Both the position numbers and the translations under genes were made by a program. Under the pieces are notes generated by a model, which had not been told where the DNA came from, did no database searches, and saw only the letters and a program-made list of their open reading frames with translations. Source: Limnephilus marmoratus (taxonomy: Eukaryota > Arthropoda > Insecta > Trichoptera > Limnephilidae). Taken from it: a DNA stretch of 64,000 nucleotides. Shown here piece after piece: positions 42,287-51,507 of the stretch (position 1 is its first letter; each line of letters opens with the position of its first letter). The DNA is taken from contig OU862906.1 in NCBI GenBank assembly GCA_917880885.1, positions 58,322,665-58,386,664 of the forward strand, given 5' to 3'.

Positions 42287-42573
42287 TTCACAGTCTACTA
42301 AATAAGTATCAAATACTGTTCAAATTTGTCTATAAAACTCTTCAGTAGTTTATTTTAATATTTATTTAATAGTTTAACACACAAAACTGACCTGTAGCAA
42401 AAAGTAAAAATTAAGCATTTTACCCAAAAAATTTAAAAACAACACTCGATTGAGCACCCCTTTCTACTTAAACTATCTCGCTGAAATTTTACTATGTTTT
42501 TTCTATGAATACGTGTAACAAATTCACGGGGTGGCCTAATGAAAAATAATAATAAAAAATTTTGGACCACCTT

Positions 42574-42840
42574 ACTCTAGATGTACAATATGCTCTACAT
42601 GTAAAATATGCTTTAGATGTACAATATGCTTTAATGGTATACTGTGCTTTAGACTCTAGATGTACAATATGCTCTACGTCTAAAATATGCTATAAATGTT
42701 AAATATGCTCTACATAGATGTACAAAACGCTCTACAATATGCTCCTAAAGTACAATATGCTCTAGACTCTATATGTACAATATGCTCTACATGTACAATA
42801 TGCTTTAGATTTAGATGTACAATATGCTCTAGATGTGGAA
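42574..42840. repeat. 18-bp satellite, right part
   Basis: About fourteen units of TGTACAATATGCTCTAGA with variation (TGTAAAATATGCTTTAGA, TCTAAAATATGCTATAAA). The period is 18, with a few irregular insertions. Continuous with the array at 40553 before the transposon inserted. Confidence 0.88.
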
Positions 42841-43312
42841 ACAAGTGCGGTCCTGAAAAGTTGCTATATTCACGCTCCGATAAATACTTGGTCTATTCCC
42901 GGCGGGACCATCGATGAGTATTACGAGTACCGCCAGCATTATAAAGTATTGAATGTGGTAATAGTCCTTGCAAAGTACTCTTCACTTAACAGGATTAGTG
43001 TTCTAATTCCGTTAATTCTGTTAGCCAGGGCTTAGTGCAGTCCGCAGGACCTCTCCACTGGTCAGAAGGATTACGGGATCCTACCAAGATACTGGGCACA
43101 CTGGTAGTCACAAGATAAATTAAATTCCTTTTTATTAATCTCTTGAACCTTTGAAAAGTATCTCCTTTAGGATCAAAAAATGTTGTAAACCTTATTTCAG
43201 AGTTAACTTTGCAGATGCTGGCAGATGCCTACTAAAATTATTCATACATATTAGTTTTGCATTATTTTTTAAAGTTTTCTGTGTCTTTCGCGGGTGAAAG
43301 TAAATTCTTTAG
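42841..43312. other. No gene seen
   Basis: Non-coding. Confidence 0.4.
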
Positions 43313-44165
43313 GCCCTGAGGAAAGTAATTTCCCTCAGTGTATGTGTCATCTTAGGGGATGCTCTGTGAAGGGTTTTTTTATGGAAAGGAAGAGAGGAAG
43401 TTCTGGGAAGGAAAAATGTACGAGTGGTAGCTAGGAATCTGGGGGTCAGTGTGTTCAGGAATACGTGTAATACGTATGATATAATAATACGTATGAAATA
43501 GTCCCTCCAACCACCGTACAAGGCGATTGATCAAAAGAGTCCGGCTGAAGAGGTCAAAATGCATCCCTCAATCAGTCTCTCTCGATCCGGCCCGCCACGC
43601 AAGACCTCTATCAATCTCACCCCATGAACCCAGGTACCATTGCTAAGTTTCCAAACATAGCCAACCACTTTGGTCGACCTATAACAGAGGTGATGATTTT
43701 TTTTTTTTTTACATGAAAACCGCACAAGAGTCCCAACTGCTCCCGTCTGGAGCCAGTGAGACTATGGCATCCCCAATTGGGATATGTTGTGAGGCTGAAG
43801 GAAGTGGGGAGGGAAGGAGATAGGTAAGAGGAAGGTGGGGTACCTGGCTGTTCAGATCTGGTCACCAAACACGGCGAAAGCCATTTCAGGCAACGTTTCA
43901 ATTCTGAATTGTGGTCTTACACCAGGGCGATACTGAGAGTATCCTCCACTCTGGAACGTACCGCAAATATGCTATACATTATTTTAAATGAATAAATTGT
44001 GAAATACACAAATTAATCAAATAAAATTTATTTGCCACGCCGGGATTCGATCCCGCGACCTTCGGAATGCGAGTCAAGCGCCTTACCGCTGCACTCTGCC
44101 GGCCGTCGATTATCCAATAAATGGTTCCCGAGGCGGCGGTAACTATACCCGCCTCCCAACTTCTA
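43313..44165 (-). repeat. Family B copy split by SINE A
   Basis: A minus family B element in two parts: 43313-43696 (J1-type hairpin tail GGCCCTGAGG..., body to the GGTCGACC segment) and 44108-44165 (TTATCCAATAAATGGTTCCC, GAGGCGG...CCGCCTCCC). The SINE A at 43697-44107 inserted between them. TGATGATT / TCGATTAT at the joints are consistent with a short target duplication. Its own poly-A is not visible. Confidence 0.8.
43697..44107 (-). repeat. SINE A, full length, nested in family B
   Basis: Poly-T at 43697-43710, tail ACATGAAAACCGCACAAGAG, body, then the tRNA-like head 44035-44107, with B box GGATCGAATCCC and head start GACGGCCGGCAGAGTGCAGC on minus. A good reference copy, about 411 bases. 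Confidence 0.9.
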
Positions 44166-44716
44166 GTTGTTTAATCTCTTGTTAATATTAAATATATTTT
44201 TACCAAAATCTTGCTTTTCACAAAATTTCATCATCAAAATTTGAGAAAGTACTGCATTTCTCTGATTCTCCTATAACGAATCGGTGTTATAAACTGGATC
44301 AGCAGGAACTTGAGTCTAGAACTGAAGATGAAGTGAGATATTTCGAGATCGGGAGATTTCTCGTTTCTCGGCTACACAATTTACACAAAATATTTCGTTT
44401 GAACCGACTCCGAAGGTACAATTTTAAAGTTCTATGTTTTAATCTATTAAATAAAGCAATAAGTTGAATAATTTGACATCTCACAAATCACAAAACCAAA
44501 TGAAATAGAAATATGTCTGAAAAAATATCTACTCATGCCAATATCAATTTTTTACGCTGGAAATCCATTTAAGCTCTAGTACAAGCGAGATTTTTATCGG
44601 ATTAAGAGATCAATTTTCTGTTAGGGTTGGAATTGCAGTCAAATCACTGTCGGAAAGAATATATGTGTATTTAAGGTTTGTAATAAAACCCAGTGGCATG
44701 CAACTTCTTTCAACAA
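44166..44716. other. No gene seen
   Basis: Non-coding. Confidence 0.4.
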
Positions 44717-44720
44717 ATCG

Positions 44721-45121
44721 GTCCTCGTGGTCGAGGGGTAAGACTTCAACTAGCAATCCGGAGGTTGCGCGTTCAAATCCCGGCGAGAGCAGGTAAATTT
44801 TGTTTGATTAATTTATGTTATTTCGCAATTTATTAATTTAAAATATAATATAGAACATTTGCGGCACGTTTTCGAGTGGAAGATAGTGTCAGTATCGCCC
44901 TGGTGTAGGACCACTATTCTGAAATGAAACGTTGTTTGAAATGGCTTTAGCAGTGTTTGGTCACTAGATCTGAAAAGCAAGATACTTCCCCATTTTCTCT
45001 TTCTCATCTCCTTCCCACTGTCTTCAACCTTACAACATACCTCAATTGGGGATGCCATAGTCTCACTGGCTCTAGACAGTTGGAACAGTTGGGAATCATG
45101 TGTGATATTCTAATAAAAAAA
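44721..45121 (+). repeat. SINE A, full length, plus copy
   Basis: Head 44721-44793: TCGTGGTCGAGGGGTAAGAC as A-box side, B box GCGTTCAAATCC at 44769-44780. Then the TTTGATTAATTTATGTTATT linker, the body (GGCACGTTTTCGAGTGGAAG, AGTATCGCCCTGGTGTAGGA, TTTGGTCACTAGATCTGAAA), a tail resembling TTGGGACTCTTGTG and an A-rich end. The head is tRNA-derived but not a functional tRNA. Different copies carry different anticodon-loop sequences. Confidence 0.88.
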
Positions 45122-45237
45122 GGAAAACTAAATTATTGCTTTCATGTAGGTATGCATCAAATAATTTGCGCACTAACACAATTAAGTGATAAAAAAAACT
45201 AATTGCAAGTTGAATTTTATGTCCGGTTTTGAAAAAA

Positions 45238-45267
45238 TGTTTAGAATTAATAAATTAATTCTAAACA
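45238..45267. repeat. Perfect 14-bp palindrome
   Basis: TGTTTAGAATTAAT-AA-ATTAATTCTAAACA. AT-rich, no known role. Confidence 0.6.
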
Positions 45268-45359
45268 ATTAATAAATTAGCAGAAATTTACTTTATGAGA
45301 TAATTATTTACACTGATTTAACTTTAAAAAAAAACAAAACAGAGTGTGCATTTCACTTT

Positions 45360-45475
45360 CTGGATAAATCCTATAGATGTATGTGTCTCTTTGTAGTGTC
45401 GCTATTTTGCGTTTCATCAAGTTTCAAATGACAACGGCGCTAATGAAGTTTTCACTTCAAAAAGTTATGAAAAAC
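45360..45475 (+). repeat. Dispersed repeat D2, copy 2
   Basis: Same-orientation partner of 38298-38420 (AGTGTCGCTATTTTGCGTTT, ACAACGGCGCTAATGAAG). In both places it lies about 240 bases beyond a SINE A element. Confidence 0.6.
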
Positions 45476-46143
45476 TAAACAAATTTGGAACCATATCATT
45501 ATCGCACTCTAACAAGTAGGTCCATAAATGTAAAAGAATAAATACCCTCAGTTTTATATTATCATTTCATCAAATAAAATTTCTCCAAACACGAGAAAGG
45601 CATAGAAAAAGCAGAGACAAGTGAATTAATATGGTACAATAGATTTGTGTGCTCACTGCCAAGTAAATGTCGATGGGCTGTAAGCAATCAAGCGAATTGC
45701 GGTGAATCAGGAGTGCTGAAACGTAATTATATTATAAAGCTTCCCTTGATCCAAGGCGCTCCCCACACCGTCTCTTGTCCCCTGCCATGCTTTTTACCTA
45801 CTATATTTCTTTCGCTTCACTGTCACAGACGTTCGGAATGATTTTTATTAAAGATTTCAGTCGATAATTTTGAAAACATGTTCATTCAAACTTTGCATGG
45901 AATTAGCGACAAATTACTGCTTTCTAATATTCTGACGCTTTCTTGTATTATTCAGCAGAAACACATATTTTTATTTCCTTTTGCCCATGTCACGACTAGG
46001 TATTGCAAATGTCAAATTATTTTTCTTAAATATTTGTGTGAATATTTTTACACAGTATATTTTCTAACATGGTTTGGTTAAATTACGCACATGAAACATG
46101 GTTTGGGTAAATTACGCACCCGTTTAGAAACTATAAATTACTG
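45476..46143. other. No recognised gene
   Basis: Short frames at 45647-45841 and 45878-46081 show nothing recognisable. GGTTTGG.TAAATTACGCAC is repeated at about 46070 and 46100. CTTTCTAAC (46144-46152) is the left duplication of the next element. Confidence 0.35.
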
Positions 46144-46152
46144 CTTTCTAAC

Positions 46153-46636
46153 GACTCCAGATACTAATATCTACAGCCTGTATGTCGGACGAATATCTAC
46201 AGCTCATATGTTGGACTAATATCTATGAACTTCAGAGTGAGGACTAATATCTACAGAGCTAAGGTCGGACGAATATCTATGACGGTCCCAGGTCCCAGTG
46301 GTGACTAATATCTATGGATCGTAGGTTGAACTAATATTTACAGAGGGCAGCTGAGCAAGAGGTTGTACGGAAAAGCATAAATTACTTCAATTACGTAATA
46401 ACTAACCTAACCTAACCTAACCCAACCTCTGCCAGTGCTGTAGATATTCGTCCACACCTTGGTTCTCATAGATATTTGTCAGCAGTTTGAGCCGTAGATA
46501 TTCGTTCTCACTTTGGTTCCCATAGATAAAAGTCAGCCGTTTGAGCTGAAGATATTCGTCCTCACTTTGGTTCTCATAGATATTAGTCCGATTTGTTCAG
46601 TTTTAGGAATTCCTGTAGATATTAGTAGACGCCTCC
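46153..46636. mobile_element. Fold-back element T2 with telomere-like core
   Basis: 484 bp flanked by CTTTCTAAC (46144-46152 and 46637-46645). The left arm has seven units built on GGACTAATATCTACAG (variants GGACGAATATCTACAG, GGACTAATATCTATG). The right arm has seven inverted units built on TAGATATTCGTC / TAGATATTAGTC. Between them is CTAACCTAACCTAACCTAAC then CCAACC (46402-46427). Spacers between units differ from arm to arm, so the arms match by unit rather than base for base. GGTTGTACGG beside the core is shared with T3. No coding. Confidence 0.85.
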
Positions 46637-46645
46637 CTTTCTAAC

Positions 46646-47160
46646 TACTAATTCTGTTATCTTGCCACGTGTCATCATTGTTTCTCTTAAAAATACTACT
46701 AGAGTTGTTTGAATAATTTTTCCTACGTGAGAATTGAGTACAGGATTTTTCATGCACATGATTTTAAAACTACGCATCTGATTTACGACTTATTACTATT
46801 TTCTGCATACAATTTTTGGAATCCTGGTTCTTAATTCCACTATCGCCTATGCAAATTAACCACCCGTTTAAGTAAAAATGTTTTAATCTACTATTATATA
46901 ATAATTTAAATACCATTTTTGTCACTGATCAATTCAAGATAACCAAATTCAATATTCTCTCTGTATTTTGACAATCGGCTTAATATGAAAATATTATATC
47001 AAAGAGAAGAAATACTCTGCTTAGAATCTATTTTTGTTCAATATTGATATTCTTATACTTTTGGGGGCTTTGATATAACCAACATTGGCTACCAAAGTCT
47101 AAAACATTAAAAAATAATAATTTCAATTGATTCATTATTTTCACTTCACGGACACTGTAT
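46646..47160. other. No gene seen
   Basis: AT-rich, non-coding. Confidence 0.4.
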
Positions 47161-47440
47161 TTTTTTTTTTTACATGAGCTCCACACAGGAGGCCCTGAGG
47201 AAAATAATTTCCCTGAGGGCCAATGTCATCTTTGGGGATGCTGTGTGGAGGGTTTTTTTTTAGGGAAAGGAAGGAGAGGAAAGTTATGGGAAGGAAAAGG
47301 GTTTAAGGGGTGGGTAGGAATCTGGGGTTCGGTGTGTCCTGGTCATCAGACGTAGACAAATCTCATCCCATTAACCCGGGCACCCCTGCTAAATCACCAA
47401 ACGTAGCGAACCACTTGGGGTGACCTATGGCAGAGGTGTT
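47161..47440 (-). repeat. Family B copy, minus
   Basis: Poly-T, ACATGAGCTCCACACAGG, the J1-type hairpin (GGCCCTGAGG/CCCTGAGGGCC), GCATCCCCAAAGATGAC-type tail on minus, and the body to the TGGGGTGACCTATGGCAGAG segment. The 5' end is truncated. Inverted with respect to the copy at 47722. Confidence 0.85.
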
Positions 47441-47721
47441 GTGTATGTGTTTAGATTTGTCTCTTTTGTTGCTTAATAGTATTGTCACTTTATGAAGAGC
47501 CAAGGCCAAAAAAACCAAGGTAAACAGTTAATATAAACAAGGTTGTGTTGCGTTTGAAAACTAGTGTTGGTCAGAATTGAGGTCAAATAATTATAACACC
47601 AATTTTAACATTTCGTAATAGTGAAACGACCGATTTGCGTAGACACGCCATAGACTGGTACAAAATTCATAAAAATTAAAACATTATTATCAAACAGCGC
47701 AAAATTTACATAATATACCCA

Positions 47722-48345
47722 ATTTGGGAGGCGGGAATGGGTACTGCCGCCTCGGAAACCTTTATTGGATAACCAACACCTCTGCCATAGGTCACCCCAA
47801 GTGGTTCGCTACGTTTGGTGATGTAGCAGGGGTGCCCGGGTTCATGGGGTGAGGTTTGTCTAGGTCTTGGAGGCGGATGACCAGGACATACTGAACCCCA
47901 GATTCCTACCCACCCCTTAAACCCTTTTCCTTCCCAGAACTCTCCTCTCCCCCATTTCCTTAAAAAAAAACACCACACAGCATCCCCCAAGATTTTATTT
48001 TTTTTTTTTAATTTTTTTTTTTTTTTAAGTATATATAACAGGCATGGTGCCCAAAAAATTATATACATGTATGTTTAAACATAGTGATAACGAAAATACA
48101 TAGTATCGAAAATGATAATATTAACATAACATAACAAATAAATGAAATGATAATAATAACAAAAGATAGTAACAAAAGTAATTAAGCTGAGGTGAATGAC
48201 AAGTAGGAATGGGTAAAAGGTAAGTACATGGTAGGTAAATGTTCATAAATGTTCATAAACAACAAATGTTCATAAGATGACGTAAGCCCTGAGGGAAATT
48301 ATTTTCCTCAGGGCCTCCTGTGTGGAACTCATGTAAAAAAAAAAA
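47722..48345 (+). repeat. Family B copy, plus, with insertion
   Basis: The longest 5' end of family B (TTTGGGAGGCGGGAATGGGT, CCGCCTCGGAAACC), body, C-rich stretch, then GCATCCCCCAAGAT. There an A/T-rich 285-base insert interrupts, and the tail resumes GATGACGTAAGCCCTGAGGG...TGTGTGGAACTCATGT plus poly-A. Confidence 0.85.
47994..48278 (-). mobile_element. A-tailed insert within family B
   Basis: Begins with T-rich sequence (poly-A on minus), and AAGAT is duplicated at 47989-47993 and 48274-48278. About 285 bases counting one duplication, no coding. ATGTTCATAA is repeated three times near its right end. A short 3'-end retroelement insertion of unknown family. Confidence 0.7.
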
Positions 48346-48850
48346 ATACTCAAGATTAATGAAATTGTGGACTCTATTGTAAGCATCTAGGAATTGAGCA
48401 TTTTTTACCGCAAGCAATCTCTTTTCCTGAACGTTTCATATAATATATTTGTCATTTCCAGCATTAAATCCCGGAGTTGAAGTCATGGTATTTTGCAAAA
48501 TTGTTATAATTGTATAACGGTATAGTAATTAAAATTATAAGCATTTAGAACATCTAAATCTATCTGGATTAGATAGAGATTGCCAAGATTTTTATCTCAT
48601 GTTAATTGGTCTTTTAGCAGTTGATAGGAAAAATGTTGAAAAAATTTTTTACCTCTAGTTTCAGGTCGGTTTTCACAAAATATTTTTCGACTATATAAAA
48701 TAATATAACTAATCATACAAAATTCGATTGTGGGTCTGCCCGTGATTGTAACTCTGGTTAAATGAAATCGGAATTTATATTTAGAATTGGAACTGATTGT
48801 CAATAATTCAGACAAGTGATAATATCACACTTAAGATATAAGACAGGAAA
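48346..48850. other. No gene seen
   Basis: AT-rich non-coding. Confidence 0.4.
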
Positions 48851-49725
48851 TTATATATATATTTTATTTTTTTTATATATATTTTTATTTTATTTTTAAT
48901 AATAAGGTTTACATGGTATTTACATGATAATTTTACATCTCAGGTTTTTTTTACTACCCTTCCATTAAAAGCACTTGCTTGTGTATGGAAGGGGAGTGTA
49001 CATAAATGCTATTAGTTATTAGTTATACAAGTTAGTACTTAAATAATTCATTGTACATAAATATATGTGAGCTGCAGTATTTATTTTGATAAAGGTGTGT
49101 ATTTAAAAAAAAGAAAGAATGTTATGAAAAACATAGGATATTTTTGTAAGATTAATAGACAGTAGTTTTTTTCTTAAGAATATTTTTAAAATGTCTCTTG
49201 ACAGAGAGCAGAATTCGGGTTTTATCATTAATGCTTCTGATTTCTTCTGGTAGACGATTGAAAAAAGTTCTTCCCTGGTAAGTGTAATGATGCTGTGCAA
49301 AAGACGTATTTAGTTTTGGGCATAGAAAAACATGTTTAAGTCGAGTTCTGTTTTCATTTAAAAATGGATATTTATCTTTTTCTTTTATAATTTGAATTAA
49401 TGAATTTTTAATATATAAATCATTAAATGTTGGTACTTGAAATTCTTCAAACAGGCGTTCTGTTGGGTAGTCCCAGGATTTTTTTAATATAATTTTAATA
49501 ATTGTTCTTTGTATAATTTCAATCGGAAGAAGGTTACATTTATACGCGGATCCCCAACTAATAATAGCGTATTTTAAAGTGGATTGAACTAAGGCATAGT
49601 AGATTAAATATAGATTTTTTATCGACAGAAAATTTCTAATTCTTAAAAATATATATATTAATTTTCTGATTTTGTTTACTACATGACATATTTGTTCCTT
49701 CCATTTCAGATTTAAATATTAATTG
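48850..49725 (-). pseudogene. Jockey-type LINE 3' end
   Basis: A minus frame (with breaks) reads YYALVQSTLKYAIISWGSAY, IIQRTIIKIILKKSWDYPTE, RLFEEFQVPTFNDLYIK and RTFFNRLPEEIRSINDKTRI, the thumb and C-terminal part of a jockey-type RT. The 3' UTR (to about 48850) has hairpin-prone GAAGGG...CCCTTCC sequence. Truncated upstream at about 49725. A different family from J1 and J2. Confidence 0.8.
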
Positions 49726-50481
49726 TCATTTTCAAAATTACAACTGATGTGTTCAGAATTTCAGATAAGCAATAAGTTTCTACCTATAATAATGATATAA
49801 TATATTTTTTTAATCAGAGATTATTAGGGGTATGGTATGGGTAATCCACAATTAAAATATCCCGTAATGTTTTGCGGGCCTGCGATAGTTTTAGCAAATA
49901 TTTGTAGAATGTTCATAATATTTTGTTTATTAATTTTAGATGTAAACATAGAGCTCTTATTCCCTTATTCTTTGTTACGGTAGGCACCGTCATAAATCAA
50001 GCCGAACAGGTACTGTAACGAACATTCTCAATTCAAAAACGTGTAAGCGACAGAACAGCCTCCGTCGGCATTACGGCGGTCTGCTTTTCAAAATTTACCG
50101 ACAAATTAGATAAGAGGCCGCATAATATTCAGCAGTGGGTATGGTTTAAAAATAATGGAGAACATGTTTAAAAATAAAAGTAATGTTTGACTTTAATGAA
50201 GGATTATTTAAGTTAGGCATTTAAATTGATACGACTTAATTCTTCAAATAAATTATTCTTTGTTAGAGTCCTTGATTCATATTCCCGAATAAGTTATACT
50301 CTCCCATTTCAAATTTCCATACATTAAAATAAGCCTTTTTTTGTTTATCAATAAATTAGTGAAACCATAATTGACAACTACGGAGAGAACAGTATTATTA
50401 TAGCGCCTTGTTTAGAGAGTAACTTCCAGAGCCTGCATTGTAAATATTTTGTAAAATAATGACAATAAAATAACAGTATTT
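49726..50481. other. No gene seen
   Basis: AT-rich non-coding. Confidence 0.4.
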
Positions 50482-50790
50482 TTATTTAACTTTATTATAT
50501 ATCCTTAACAAAACGGTTTCGGTTCGACCTAAACCTTCATCAGAGGTGAATAAAATATATTGAATAAAACACAGAGTTACAGAGTATTTAAATGAAAAGT
50601 AGAAGACGGAGAGAGAGAACTTTGGTGGGGAGCGAGGGGAGGTTACTAAGAGGGAGGGGGTAAAATTAGGCGTGGGGAAGGGAAATATGTGAAAAATGGG
50701 ACAGTTTGACAAATCTAACTGTTTAATTTTAGTAAATTGGTTTAATTTATTTTTAATGTTTTTTTTTTGTTTCAAGAGCTTCTAGATTAT
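50482..50790 (-). pseudogene. PLE C-terminal tail with hammerhead overlap
   Basis: On minus, NNLEALETKKN leads into a 97-residue frame (50482-50775) ending in a hydrophobic and Ser/Phe-rich tail, the segment after the GIY-YIG endonuclease in Penelope-like elements (compare 59780-60000). The frame runs straight through the hammerhead core, coding TSDEGLGRTETV there. RT and most of the endonuclease are missing. Confidence 0.65.
50510..50543 (-). ncRNA. Hammerhead ribozyme motif (PLE)
   Basis: On minus: CTGATGA (complement of 50537-50543), stem II AGGTTTAGGTCGAACC, then GAAAC (complement of 50516-50520). The stem III side reads CCGTTTT instead of CCGGTH, so activity is doubtful. Confidence 0.55.
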
Positions 50791-50814
50791 TAACTTATCT
50801 CACGATCATTATTA

Positions 50815-50940
50815 AGGCGCAGACATGTTCCATGAGGCACATCCCCTGATGAAGATTCAGGTTGAACTGAAACCGGTTGGTTAAGGATATATAATCAAGT
50901 GGAATTAGAACAACGTTACTTTATTGTCAAAAACTTAAAT
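50815..50940 (+). mobile_element. PLE terminal repeat, plus
   Basis: A second PLE end facing away from the one at 50482-50560, with a hammerhead core at 50846-50879 and GTTAAGGATATATAATCAAG shared in inverse with 50490-50510. No coding. Confidence 0.65.
50846..50879 (+). ncRNA. Hammerhead ribozyme motif (PLE)
   Basis: CTGATGA (50846-50852), stem II AGATTCAGGTTGAACT (one mismatch), GAAAC (50869-50873), ACCGGT closing stem III, then T at the cleavage position. The core matches the consensus. Confidence 0.65.
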
Positions 50941-50978
50941 ATATATATACCCACAAAGTGTTTGCTACATGTGAAATT

Positions 50979-51499
50979 GGTTCCATGACAGTTCATCCTG
51001 CGACAATTCATCCGGCGACAGTTCATCCTGCGAAAGTTCATCCGGCCGACAGTTCATCCTGCCGACAGTTCATCCTGCCGACAGTTCATCCCGCCGACAA
51101 TTCATCCGGCGACAATTCATCCTGCCTGATTATTTAGAAGATTTTTCTTCAAGTAAGTATGCAAAGAGGATATACGGCCGTACAACCTAACCTAACATAA
51201 CCTAACCTAACCTAACCTAACCTATTTAGTAAAAATATTTTTACAGCGCATTTCCACTCAAGATGCCTTCAGATATAAGTATATCGATTTTGGTTGTACG
51301 GCCGTATATCCTCTTTGCATACTTACTTAATAAAAATCTTCTAAATGATTAGGCAGGATGCATTGTGGCCGGATGAATTGTCGGCCGGATGAACTGTCGG
51401 CAGGATGAACTGTCGGCAGGATGAACTGTCGGCCGGATGAACTGTCGCAGGATGAACTGTCGCCGGATGAATTGTCGCAGGACGAATTGTCGGGTCACC
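50979..51499. mobile_element. Fold-back element T3 with telomere-like core
   Basis: 521 bp flanked by GTGAAATT (50971-50978 and 51500-51507). Termini GGTTCCATGAC and, inverted, GGTGACCCGAC match T1. The left arm has nine 15-17 bp units of CGACAGTTCATCCTG/CCGG type (50985-51125). The right arm has nine inverted units (CAGGATGAACTGTCGG type, 51352-51492). Inside the arrays, a further inverted stretch (TAAGTATGCAAAGAGGATAT, ACGGCCGTACAACC; 51152-51186 with 51294-51330) surrounds a core with seven to eight CCTAA repeats (51184-51227). No coding. Confidence 0.88.
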
Positions 51500-51507
51500 G
51501 TGAAATT

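Larger units (their letters stand above)
40625..42573 (-). mobile_element. 1.95-kb DNA transposon inside satellite
   Basis: Ends TAAAGTGGTCCA and, inverted, AAGGTGGTCCA. The terminal inverted similarity extends to about 150 bases with gaps (GGCCACCC, TTTGTTACAC, AATTTCAGC, GTGCTCA.TCGA occur in the same order). ACTCTAGAT flanks both sides (40616-40624, 42574-42582). Coding remnants are on minus. The superfamily is not assigned; an 8-9 bp duplication would fit hAT or MULE groups. Confidence 0.75.

Noticed and set aside
44721..44793. tRNA gene on plus
   Set aside because: Acceptor arm does not pair and the same head begins every SINE A copy.
46402..46427. CRISPR-like or simple satellite array in T2
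   Set aside because: Units are inverted between arms and bounded by a target duplication, and the setting is eukaryotic.
47706..48068. 120-residue minus frame with Gly/Pro-rich part
   Set aside because: Antisense of family B repeat plus the inserted poly-T; repeats, not a gene.
25541..51227. True telomere or subtelomere signalled by CCTAA repeats
   Set aside because: Each array is short (about 5-8 units at most), sits exactly in the middle of a fold-back element with flanking duplications, and ordinary sequence lies on both sides.
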